From the NCBI GenBank assembly GCA_014379275.1, contig JACMMA010000023.1:1-9744 (forward strand): DNA of 9,744 bases, written 5' to 3'. Within the stretch, counting starts at the first letter, position 1, and each line of letters begins with the position of its first letter. Origin of the DNA: Armatimonadota bacterium. Its GTDB lineage: Bacteria > Armatimonadota > Armatimonadia > Armatimonadales > Armatimonadaceae. A model generated the notes under the pieces. That model saw only the letters and a list, made by a program, of their open reading frames with translations, had not been told where the DNA came from and made no database searches. Below are positions 1-5,654 of the stretch, piece by piece. The position numbers were made by a program, and so were the translations under genes.

Positions 1-30
1 CGGTTTTCCTGCCCCGTTCCTCCCTCCCCC

Positions 31-49
31 GGGTACCCTCTGGGTACCC
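31..49. repeat. Doubled GGGTACCC palindrome
   Basis: The 8-base palindrome GGGTACCC occurs twice (31-38 and 42-49), separated by TCT. The pair can be read as a direct repeat, or as an inverted repeat able to fold into one hairpin with a three-base loop. It abuts the hairpin repeat at 47-77 and is embedded in C-rich sequence. No gene can be assigned to 1-162, so the stretch looks like a cluster of intergenic palindromes. Its role is unknown. Confidence 0.6.
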
Positions 50-77
50 CTCCCTCATCGGAATGAGAGAGGGGGAG
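47..77. repeat. Hairpin repeat, copy 1 (CCTCCCTCAT family)
   Basis: This is a 31-base element that folds into a hairpin: arm 47-58 (CCCCTCCCTCAT), loop CGGA at 59-62, arm 63-74, with one C-A mismatch in the stem. The reverse complement of 152-182 matches it over all 31 bases except position 68, so the two copies are inverted relative to each other about 75 bases apart. The arrangement recalls REP/BIME-type intergenic repeats, but no family can be named from the sequence alone. No T-run follows on either strand, so it is not a standard intrinsic terminator. Confidence 0.7.
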
Positions 78-151
78 CAGATGCACCGGAGGCGAAACGT
101 CACCACGTTTCCCGAACTGCCTGGCAATCGGGAGTGCCGAACTACCTCGGA

Positions 152-182
152 CTCCCCCTCCCTCATTCCGATGAGGGAGGGG
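152..182. repeat. Hairpin repeat, copy 2, overlapping the end of the DUF423 gene
   Basis: This second, inverted copy of the 47-77 element has a perfect 12-bp stem (155-166 with 171-182) and a TCCG loop. On the minus strand it supplies the last residues of the DUF423 protein (P-S-S-E) and its TGA stop at 163-165. The stable GC-rich stem at the gene's 3' end could stabilise the transcript or help terminate it, but there is no T-tract after it on the minus strand. Confidence 0.7.
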
Positions 183-561
183 AAACGGTGAGAGAAGCCG
201 CCGCAACCGTCAGAAGCACCCACCCGGATAAGAAACACACGCCGCCGATCGGCGTGATCGCCCCGAGAATCTTTACCCCGGACAGCGTCAGCGCATACAG
301 ACTCCCGGCGAAGATGACACAGCCTGCCGCGAATAGATAGCCCGCCGTCCGCGCCAAACCCTGCCCTTTTATGGGAAGCCGGTCATACAGTGCGGCGATC
401 AGGATCAACCCGAGCGCATGGTACATCTGATATTGCGCCCCTGTGTTCCACGTCGCGATGCGCTCAATCGGCACATGGTTTCGCAGTTCGTGCGCCCCGA
501 ACGCGCCGAGGGCGACGGCGACGAAAGCGTTAATCGCGCCGAGGAGTAAAAAGGTTCTCAT
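163..561 (-). CDS. DUF423 family small membrane protein (YgdD/YwdK-like)
   Basis: A 132-residue integral membrane protein of the DUF423 family, whose members are short four-helix inner-membrane proteins without an established biochemical function. Visible family features are the N-terminal GAFGAH motif (about residues 19-24), the Q-Y-x-M-Y-H-A-L-G stretch (about 43-51), a glycine-rich third segment ending in GSLYAL, and the ITPIGG motif (about 102-107) before the last helix. Four hydrophobic segments are apparent. The length is typical. The ATG at 559-561 has no clear Shine-Dalgarno sequence. The gene lies 36 bases downstream of the DUF2199 gene on the same strand, so the two are probably co-transcribed. 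Its final four residues and stop lie inside a hairpin repeat (152-182), which suggests that a repeat insertion or expansion redefined the C-terminus. Confidence 0.88.
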   Translation of the reverse strand: MRTFLLLGAINAFVAVALGAFGAHELRNHVPIERIATWNTGAQYQMYHALGLILIAALYDRLPIKGQGLARTAGYLFAAGCVIFAGSLYALTLSGVKILGAITPIGGVCFLSGWVLLTVAAASLTVSPPSSE

Positions 562-597
562 GGTGATTGATGGTACCGTAACCGCCGCCGCGTCGCC

Positions 598-1128
598 TCA
601 GTCGTCGTGCAGAACCGCCTCCGCGATCTGCCTTACCCGATCCCACGAGATACCGTCGCGCTGCTCGACTGCGAGGGGGTGATTAGTCGGTTCCAGTTCC
701 ACGAAAGGACGCTCCCCGACGGGGCGGGTGTGTACCATCGTTTTAAGGTTCAGCGTCGCGGGATACGTCGGCAGGTCGGTGGAAAGCCACCCGAAACAGG
801 GCGGGTCGTTCTCGCGTCCGGGGGTTTCCCAGTGTTCTAGAGTACGCTCCATGCTCGCTTCGCTGAGCGAGACCCAGACCGTCCAGACGAACGGCGATTC
901 TTCGCCGATGATCGGAATTTCCAGATTCGCGGCGATGAAATAGGCGTCCGGGTCGCCCCGGATGATGCACGTTTCCTCATCCCGCTCTACGCGCTCCCCC
1001 CGATCCCGCGCGGGCAGTTGGTAAAACAGCAGAGGAGCCTCCGCCCCGTAACCCGTCGGCAGTTCGTCATGCCATATCCCGCAACGTCTGCAATGAAATC
1101 CTTCTTCCACGATTTGTCCCCTGTTCAT
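598..1128 (-). CDS. DUF2199 domain-containing protein
   Basis: A 176-residue soluble protein of the DUF2199 family, whose function is not known. Near the N-terminus there is a C-x2-C-x3-H pattern (C13, C16, H20) with a further Cys at 54, suggesting a bound metal such as zinc; this is inference. Other family-like stretches are YFIAANLEIPI (about 63-73), the W-T-V-W-V-S-L-S core (about 82-89), FGWLSTDLPTYP, and near the C-terminus the H-P-L-A-x-E-Q-x-x-G-I motif. I chose the ATG at 1126-1128 because it places the first Cys at residue 13, as is usual; a TTG at 1176 would add 16 poorly conserved residues and run through the inverted repeat at 1139-1173. No good Shine-Dalgarno precedes either start. 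It is the first gene of a likely two-gene unit with DUF423 and diverges from the aldo/keto reductase. Confidence 0.85.
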   Translation of the reverse strand: MNRGQIVEEGFHCRRCGIWHDELPTGYGAEAPLLFYQLPARDRGERVERDEETCIIRGDPDAYFIAANLEIPIIGEESPFVWTVWVSLSEASMERTLEHWETPGRENDPPCFGWLSTDLPTYPATLNLKTMVHTRPVGERPFVELEPTNHPLAVEQRDGISWDRVRQIAEAVLHDD

Positions 1129-1138
1129 GGTATCGGTT

Positions 1139-1173
1139 GGTTGGTCGTTTGTAAACGTTCCAAACGACCGACC
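1139..1173. promoter_or_regulatory. Inverted repeat in the divergent DUF2199 / aldo-keto reductase region (putative operator)
   Basis: The arm at 1139-1151 (GGTTGGTCGTTTG) pairs with 1161-1173 in 12 of 13 positions, including a perfect inner 9-bp match (GGTCGTTTG/CAAACGACC), around a 9-base spacer containing AACGTT. It lies in the 100-bp gap between two divergent starts, 10 bases upstream of the DUF2199 ATG and 55 bases upstream of the reductase ATG. Such a position suits an operator controlling one or both genes. The same sequence would form a hairpin in a leader transcript for DUF2199. No cognate regulator is encoded in the window. Confidence 0.5.
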
Positions 1174-1228
1174 CAATCAGGTACTGTAGACATACATTTT
1201 CAAGCGGCTCGGAAAAAGGATAGTGTCT

Positions 1229-2206
1229 ATGGAACGGCGCGATTTGGCGGGGGCGATGGTGGGCGAGGTGGGATTGGGATGCTGGCAGTTCGGGGGAGAC
1301 TGGGGCGCGGTGTCCGAAGAATCGGCGCGGGCGACGCTGCAAGCCGCTCTCGACGGGGGCGTGACCTTTTTCGACACGGCGGACGTGTACGGGGGCGGCG
1401 TGAGCGAAACGATCATCGGGCGGTTCCTCGCCGAAACCCGCGCCGACGTTTTCGTGGCGACGAAGCTCGGGCGGCGCGGCGATCCCGGCGGACCCGCCAA
1501 CTACTCGCCCGCCGTGATGCGCGCGCACACGGAAGATTCACTCAGGCGGCTCGGTGTCGAACGCCTTGACCTGACCCAACTGCACTGCATTCCCACCGAA
1601 GAACTGCGCCGGGGCGGCGTGTTCGAGACGCTACACACCCTGCAGACGGAGGGCAAGATAGCGCATTTCGGGGCGAGCGTGGAGTCGGTCGAGGAAGCAC
1701 AGATTTGTCTCGCCCAACCCGGCATCGCGTCGTTGCAGGTTATCTTCAACATCTTCCGGCAGAAGCCGATCGACGAACTGTTCGCCGATGCTAAGGCGAA
1801 AGGCGTCGCGATCATCGTGCGCTTGCCGCTCGCCTCGGGGCTACTCACAGGGAAATATCAGACCGATACGACGTTCACGCCGCAGGATCACCGCACCTAC
1901 AACCGCGACGGGCAGGCGTTCAACGTCGGGGAAACGTTCGCCGGACTGCCGTTTGAGTTAGGCGTCTCCCTCGCCGACGAACTGAAACCGCTCGTCCCGG
2001 ACGGATTCACTCTGACGCAGATGGCTTTACGGTGGATTCTGGATTTCGACGCGGTAACGGTGATCATCCCCGGCGCGAAAAACCCCGACCAGGCAGTCGG
2101 GAACGTTTCCGTGGCCGATTTGCCGCCCCTCTCGCCCGAACTCCACGCCAAACTGCGCGACTGGTACACCGACCGTGTCGCCGCCCACATTCGCGGACCA
2201 TATTAA
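1229..2206 (+). CDS. Aldo/keto reductase
   Basis: A 325-residue NAD(P)H-dependent oxidoreductase of the aldo/keto reductase superfamily, a cytoplasmic (beta/alpha)8 barrel that reduces aldehydes and ketones. The catalytic tetrad is visible: D49 and Y54 in FDTADVYGGG, K79 in VATKLG, and H119 in QLHCIP. Typical flanking motifs are GLGCWQFGG near the N-terminus, the E-D-S-L-R-R-L-G-V-E-R-L-D helix before H119, RLPLASGLLTGKY in the second half, and the cofactor-binding VIIPGAKNPDQAVGN near the C-terminus. Length is normal for the YdjE/aryl-alcohol dehydrogenase-like group. The start is set by AAGGA at 1216-1220, 8 bases before the ATG at 1229; a GTG at 1223 sits too close to this site. The physiological substrate cannot be told. 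The gene diverges from the DUF2199-DUF423 pair and shares its regulatory region. Confidence 0.93.
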   Translation: MERRDLAGAMVGEVGLGCWQFGGDWGAVSEESARATLQAALDGGVTFFDTADVYGGGVSETIIGRFLAETRADVFVATKLGRRGDPGGPANYSPAVMRAHTEDSLRRLGVERLDLTQLHCIPTEELRRGGVFETLHTLQTEGKIAHFGASVESVEEAQICLAQPGIASLQVIFNIFRQKPIDELFADAKAKGVAIIVRLPLASGLLTGKYQTDTTFTPQDHRTYNRDGQAFNVGETFAGLPFELGVSLADELKPLVPDGFTLTQMALRWILDFDAVTVIIPGAKNPDQAVGNVSVADLPPLSPELHAKLRDWYTDRVAAHIRGPY

Positions 2207-2417
2207 GGTTTTTGAACCGTTTGAGACACCAAGTCCGCCAAGGATAAGAGGAGAGCGGGAGGAGGTTTCTGAGTTTTCGGTTCCGCTCGATAGCCGGACC
2301 GCTTTTCTGGTGCGGTGATCACGACCTTCTGAGCCGTTTCGTCCCTTGCGGCAGGAATCCGTTGTAGCGGGCGGGGTTCCGGTTGCGTTATCATAGTGTT
2401 CGGGAGAAACACGCGTC

Positions 2418-3044
2418 ATGTCCGCACTTCGGAACGCAGAATTAGTAGCCGGTCAACCCATATACGCTGTCAGAGCGACCTCCCCGGTACCGGTCGACGA
2501 TTTCATTCTGCCCGAGGAGTATTTACGGCGAGAGCGGGAATCGGTCGCCAAACACGAGTATCTTTCGGGGCGTATTTATGCGATGGCGGGCGGTTCACCG
2601 AGCCATAACGTGATCGGCAGCAATATAATCATCGCCGTCGGTGGTCGGTTGCGTGGCAAGCCGTGCCGCACCTTCACAAGCGACCAGCGAGTTCGCGTGA
2701 CCGCGACGGCGTATTGCTACCCCGACGTGACGGTCGGGTGCGGGGAGCCACGCTTCGACCAGGACGACACCCTGCAAAACCCGAGCGTTATATTTGAAGT
2801 ACTGTCGCCCACTACCGAAGGCTACGATCGGGGCGAAAAGTTCGCCCGGTACCGCCTTCTGGAACCGCTCCAGGAGATCGTTTTTGTGGCGCAGGACCGT
2901 GTGCGCGTCGAACGGTACGCCCGAACAGAAGCAGGCTGGACCCTGAAAGACGACCTGAGCGAACTGACAGAAACCTTGCGTCTGGACTCGGTCGGAATCT
3001 CGGTTCCTGTCTCCGAACTTTACGAAGACGCGCTGGACCTTTAG
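2418..3044 (+). CDS. Uma2 family (DUF820) putative endonuclease
   Basis: A 208-residue protein of the Uma2/DUF820 family, which has a PD-(D/E)XK nuclease-like fold; the biological target is unknown. Conserved stretches are K-H-E-Y-L-S-G-R-I-Y-A-M-A-G-G (45-59), H63, the Y-P-D-V strand (101-104), F-E-V-L-S-P-T-T (126-133), and Y-D-R-G-E-K-F-x-x-Y (136-145). The likely catalytic residues are D103, E127 and the migrated Lys K141, all present, so the active site seems intact. The ATG at 2418 follows GGGAG at 2402-2406 with an 11-base gap; this leaves about 30 residues ahead of the core domain. Uma2 genes are commonly present in many copies in Cyanobacteria, Chloroflexota and Armatimonadota, usually as solitary genes, as here. 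The TAG stop overlaps the stop of the convergent aldehyde dehydrogenase gene. Confidence 0.9.
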   Translation: MSALRNAELVAGQPIYAVRATSPVPVDDFILPEEYLRRERESVAKHEYLSGRIYAMAGGSPSHNVIGSNIIIAVGGRLRGKPCRTFTSDQRVRVTATAYCYPDVTVGCGEPRFDQDDTLQNPSVIFEVLSPTTEGYDRGEKFARYRLLEPLQEIVFVAQDRVRVERYARTEAGWTLKDDLSELTETLRLDSVGISVPVSELYEDALDL

Positions 3045-4507
3045 GGCTGTAGATTAAGCGCAAGCAGGCGGAGTGCGGTCATTTCCTCTATGGCGTAGCG
3101 GATGCCTTCGCGTCCGAAACCGGAGTCGCGTTCGCCGCCGTAGGGCATGGAGTCCACGCGGTACTGCGGTACGTCGTTTGCGATCACCGCGCCGACGTCG
3201 AGCGTGTTCCATGCCGCGAATATTTGCCCGATGTTCTGCGTGAAGATGCCGGTCTGCAAGCCGTACCGCCCTTCATTGGCGAGCGCGAGGGCGTCCGCGA
3301 GCGAGTCGAACGGTTCGATGCAGACGAGTGGTGCGAACGCTTCCGTGCTACGGACACGCATTTCGGGCTTGGTGTCGGTGAGCACGGTCGGCGACAGGTG
3401 TGCGTAGCCGCTAGTCTCGCCGCGCAGGAGTGTTGTCGCGCCCTGTGATTCGGCTTCCTCGACTAATTTAAGAGCATTGTCGCGGGCTTGCGGCGTGATC
3501 ATCGGTCCGAGGTCCGTGTCCTCGTTCATGGGATTACCGATCACGAGTCGTCCGGTAGCATGAATGAACTCTTCCACAAACCGGTCGAAAATCTTCCGGT
3601 CTACGAAAATCCGTTGCACCGAGATACATACCTGCCCGGCGTTCGCGAACGCCCCCCAGACACAGCGGCGAACGATCTGGTATACGTCCGCGTCGCCGCA
3701 GACGATCACCGCCGCGTTTCCGCCGAGTTCCAGTGTCACGCGCTTTTTGTTCGCCAGCGATTTCAGGTGCCAACCCACAGTGTCTGACCCGGTAAACGAC
3801 AGCACCGGGGCACGGGGATCGGTCGCGAGTAGTTCGGCGACGGCTTTCGGTTCGCGCGGCGTAAGCACCGAAAATGCGCCCTGGGATGGGTGATTAGTGT
3901 CGCCGCAAACGGAATGTACCAGTTCGGCGAGTCGGAGCGCGGTGAGTGGCGTCCGCTCGGACGGCTTGACGATCACCGGGTTGCCGACCGCGATAGCCGG
4001 GGCGACTTTGTGCAGAAGCAGATTCAGCGGAAAATTGAACGGCGTCAGCGCGGCGACGGTCCCGACCGGGAAGCGGCGCGTCAGCCCGATCCGCCCCCTG
4101 CTCGCCTCGTTGATGTCTAGCGGCAATACGTCGCCGCCGAACCGTCGTGCTTCCTCGGCGGCGAGTGACAGTACCAGCAAACCGCGATCGACCTCGCCCC
4201 GCGCGTCGCGGATGGTCTTGCCGCTTTCCAGGGTGATGCCACGGGCGAACTCTTCCCGCCGCGCCACGAGACCTGCCTCGATGCCGCGCAGGATCACATA
4301 GCGATCTGCCGCCGATTGTGACCGGAATTCTTCACGGTCGGTAAAAATCCGGTAGGATTCCGCCAGTGCTGTTTGGGCGTCGGCGAGCGTTCCGACCGCG
4401 ACTCCGGCTATCGTCTCGCCGGTCTGCGGCGTAACCACCGGGCGCGTTTCGCCGTTGCCCTGATGCCAGGAGCCGCTGACATACTGCTGAAAAACCGGGC
4501 TGTCCAT
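3041..4507 (-). CDS. NAD-type aldehyde dehydrogenase family protein
   Basis: Aldehyde dehydrogenase superfamily enzyme, oxidising an aldehyde to its acid with NAD(P)+. Numbered from the ATG at 4507 (488 residues), visible sites are N158 (TPFNFP), K181 in VIVKPSE, E260 (VTLELGGN), the nucleophile C294 (GQVCIS), and a late E-x-F-x-P motif (EAFAP). The Glu three residues after K181 usually marks NAD+ preference. The C-terminal MPYGGERDSGFGREGIRYAIEEMT stretch resembles the lactaldehyde/succinate-semialdehyde/phosphonoacetaldehyde dehydrogenase-like branch; the substrate is not decidable. The reading frame extends upstream to a second ATG at 4534 and a TTG at 4597; none of the starts has a Shine-Dalgarno site. 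I prefer 4507 because the domain begins within a few residues (FQQYVSGSW) and TATACT lies six bases before it. Its TAA stop overlaps the Uma2 stop. Confidence 0.92.
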   Translation of the reverse strand: MDSPVFQQYVSGSWHQGNGETRPVVTPQTGETIAGVAVGTLADAQTALAESYRIFTDREEFRSQSAADRYVILRGIEAGLVARREEFARGITLESGKTIRDARGEVDRGLLVLSLAAEEARRFGGDVLPLDINEASRGRIGLTRRFPVGTVAALTPFNFPLNLLLHKVAPAIAVGNPVIVKPSERTPLTALRLAELVHSVCGDTNHPSQGAFSVLTPREPKAVAELLATDPRAPVLSFTGSDTVGWHLKSLANKKRVTLELGGNAAVIVCGDADVYQIVRRCVWGAFANAGQVCISVQRIFVDRKIFDRFVEEFIHATGRLVIGNPMNEDTDLGPMITPQARDNALKLVEEAESQGATTLLRGETSGYAHLSPTVLTDTKPEMRVRSTEAFAPLVCIEPFDSLADALALANEGRYGLQTGIFTQNIGQIFAAWNTLDVGAVIANDVPQYRVDSMPYGGERDSGFGREGIRYAIEEMTALRLLALNLQP

Positions 4508-4836
4508 GAAGTCAGTATACAGGGCGCGATCCATGCCAGGCACGAGAGCGTTAATTCTGTCGCGATTTTGAAAGGCGGATAAAATACCGTCAGACAATCG
4601 CCGGAAAATTTCTCGAACGATTTGTCGAATCCCGGTCCGGTAGTTCGACTACAGGTGAAGGTAGGGCAACCGGGTGATTCGTAGCGAATGTACTGGTCCG
4701 ACGACCGCTCCGGGAGAAGTCATACGGAGTTTACACCACTTGAGTACGGGGAAAATGTCTGATTAACTGGTGCCTTTTGACGTCGGGCACACCGAATGCT
4801 CCGGCTTCGGGAAGCGCATCAAGAAAGAGGGTTAGT
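4508..4836. other. Non-coding region between divergent ALDH and VOC genes
   Basis: About 330 bases without a convincing gene, flanked by divergent starts, so it should hold promoters for both. The in-frame extensions of both neighbouring genes into it begin with TTG codons lacking ribosome-binding sites, and I do not accept them. Small inverted repeats are visible, for example GTAGT/ACTAC around 4640-4655 and ATTCG-TAG-CGAAT at about 4677-4689. A promoter-like pair for the VOC gene is listed separately. On the minus strand TATACT (complement of 4514-4519) is a possible -10 for the dehydrogenase, which would make that transcript nearly leaderless. Confidence 0.5.
4740..4768 (+). promoter_or_regulatory. 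Possible promoter for the VOC/PhnB-like gene
   Basis: TTGAGT (4740-4745) and TTAACT (4763-4768) are separated by exactly 17 bases and resemble sigma-70-type -35 and -10 boxes (4/6 and 3/6 matches). Transcription from here would give a leader of about 60 bases containing the ribosome-binding site of the downstream gene. Nothing else supports the call. Confidence 0.3.
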
Positions 4837-5322
4837 ATGGAAAAATTAGCAAAGAACAGGATTTGTCTGTGGTACGACGGAGACGCGGAGGATGCGGCGC
4901 GGTTTTACGCCGACACCTTTCCCGACTCAGCCGTCGGCGCGGTGCATCGCGCTCCGGGGGACTTTCCATCCGGGAAGCAAGGCGACGTGTTGACGGTCGA
5001 GTTTACCGTGATGGGGATTCCCTGCCTCGGGCTTAATGGCGGACCCGAGTTCAAGCACAACGAAGCCTTCTCGTTCCAGGTCGCAACCGCTGACCAGGAC
5101 GAAACGGACCGTTACTGGAACGCCATCGTCGGCAACGGCGGCGAAGAGAGTGCGTGCGGCTGGTGCAAGGATAAATGGGGAGTATCCTGGCAGATCACGC
5201 CGGTCGCTCTGACGGAAGCGATAGCCGATCCCGATCCCGCCGTCGCCAAACGCGTATTCGATGCGATGATGCAGATGAAAAAGATCGACATCGCTACAAT
5301 CGAGGCAGCTCGTCGCGGTTGA
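4837..5322 (+). CDS. VOC family protein, PhnB / 3-demethylubiquinone-9 3-methyltransferase-like domain
   Basis: A 161-residue protein of the vicinal-oxygen-chelate superfamily, of the PhnB-like group whose domain name (3-demethylubiquinone-9 3-methyltransferase) does not reflect proven activity. Family hallmarks: an N-terminal strand followed by D-A-E-D-A-A-R-F-Y-x-x-x-F-P-D-S (about 16-31), the strand TVEFTVMGIPCLGLNGGPEFKHNEAFSF in the middle, and W-G-V-S-W-Q-I-T-P near residue 120. Residues 135-160 form the usual C-terminal helix with V-x-x-A-M-x-x-M-x-K-I-D. One glyoxalase-like beta-alpha-beta-beta-beta repeat pair fits the length. The ATG at 4837 is chosen because GAGG at 4827-4830 precedes it at good spacing; a TTG at 4777 has no such site. 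It stands alone, with no same-strand neighbour closer than 300 bases. The enzymatic role, if any, is unknown. Confidence 0.9.
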   Translation: MEKLAKNRICLWYDGDAEDAARFYADTFPDSAVGAVHRAPGDFPSGKQGDVLTVEFTVMGIPCLGLNGGPEFKHNEAFSFQVATADQDETDRYWNAIVGNGGEESACGWCKDKWGVSWQITPVALTEAIADPDPAVAKRVFDAMMQMKKIDIATIEAARRG

Positions 5323-5396
5323 GCGTGTACAGCGGAAGTGCGAGGAAGTCATGGCGGGAACCCGAACCCACCGAAGTCTGAGCCTACGGGCGATCC

Positions 5397-5442
5397 TGAA
5401 TATCGGTTCAAATCTGCAACCACACTTTTGAACCGATATTCA
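5397..5442. repeat. Perfect 16-bp inverted repeat
   Basis: TGAATATCGGTTCAAA at 5397-5412 is exactly complementary to TTTGAACCGATATTCA at 5427-5442, around a 14-base spacer. The arm centres are 30 bp apart, close to three helical turns. It lies 74 bases after the VOC stop. The stem is AT-rich and no T-tract follows on either strand, so a protein-binding site or transcript-stabilising hairpin fits better than an intrinsic terminator. It does not resemble the E. coli ModE box. Confidence 0.75.
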
Positions 5443-5524
5443 CGCCGCATCAATCGACCGCTCTGATATGATGAAACACCGCCAGGAACCGCATTCGGTT
5501 GAATATTTGAATTTCCGGAGCACT

Positions 5525-5560
5525 GCGATTGTCGTGGGAGCCGGTTCCCACGACAATCGC
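5525..5560. repeat. 15-bp inverted repeat upstream of modA (hairpin, possible terminator or operator)
   Basis: GCGATTGTCGTGGGA (5525-5539) pairs perfectly with 5546-5560, and a G-T plus C-G pair extends the stem into the loop. On the plus strand it is followed by GCGCTG and then TTTT (5567-5570), so it could act as a poor intrinsic terminator, although the T-run is offset. It lies 94 bases before the modA ATG, also a plausible place for an operator or attenuator. Its sequence is unrelated to the 5397-5442 repeat. Confidence 0.65.
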
Positions 5561-5654
5561 GCGCTGTTTTCTCCACGTGGATCGCATACTGATATGTGCA
5601 TCGACTCTTCCGCGTAATGGACGAAAGCGCAAACCGGGTATTCTGAACGCGACT

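Larger units (their letters stand above)
5323..5654. other. Non-coding region upstream of modA with two strong inverted repeats
   Basis: This 332-base gap between two plus-strand genes has no supported gene. It contains a perfect 16-bp inverted repeat (5397-5442) and a 15-bp one (5525-5560), each listed separately. TATGAT at 5467-5472 could be a -10 box but lacks a -35 partner. Reading the modA frame upstream to a TTG at 5529 gives a peptide that looks neither like coding sequence nor like a signal peptide. The other two frames between 5590 and 5655 hit stops quickly, so a frameshifted signal peptide is not apparent. Confidence 0.6.

Noticed and set aside
31..183. A CRISPR array or transposon ends suggested by the repeats at the left edge.
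   Set aside because: There are only two copies, in inverted orientation, with no regular spacers, no target-site duplication and no transposase.
1177..1222. Sigma-70 promoter boxes for the aldo/keto reductase.
   Set aside because: Several weak hexamers can be picked, but none pairs a recognisable -35 with a -10 at 16-18 bases.
1018..1569. A 183-codon plus-strand open frame spanning the divergent promoter region and the start of the aldo/keto reductase.
   Set aside because: It overlaps two well-supported genes, crosses the inverted repeat, and its second half is low-complexity Arg/Gly.
2418..3044. The Uma2 protein as part of a defence system or mobile element.
   Set aside because: No transposase, helicase, methylase, toxin-antitoxin or other defence gene lies nearby, and solitary Uma2 genes are common.
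5529..5654. An upstream TTG start for modA giving 42 more residues.
   Set aside because: The TTG lies in the palindrome stem, has no ribosome-binding site, and the extra residues are neither a signal peptide nor family sequence.
5323..5654. A ModE box or molybdenum-cofactor riboswitch upstream of modA.
   Set aside because: Neither inverted repeat has the TATATAA-type half-sites of the E. coli ModE box, and I could not fit the conserved Moco RNA core. Without covariance data the call cannot be supported.
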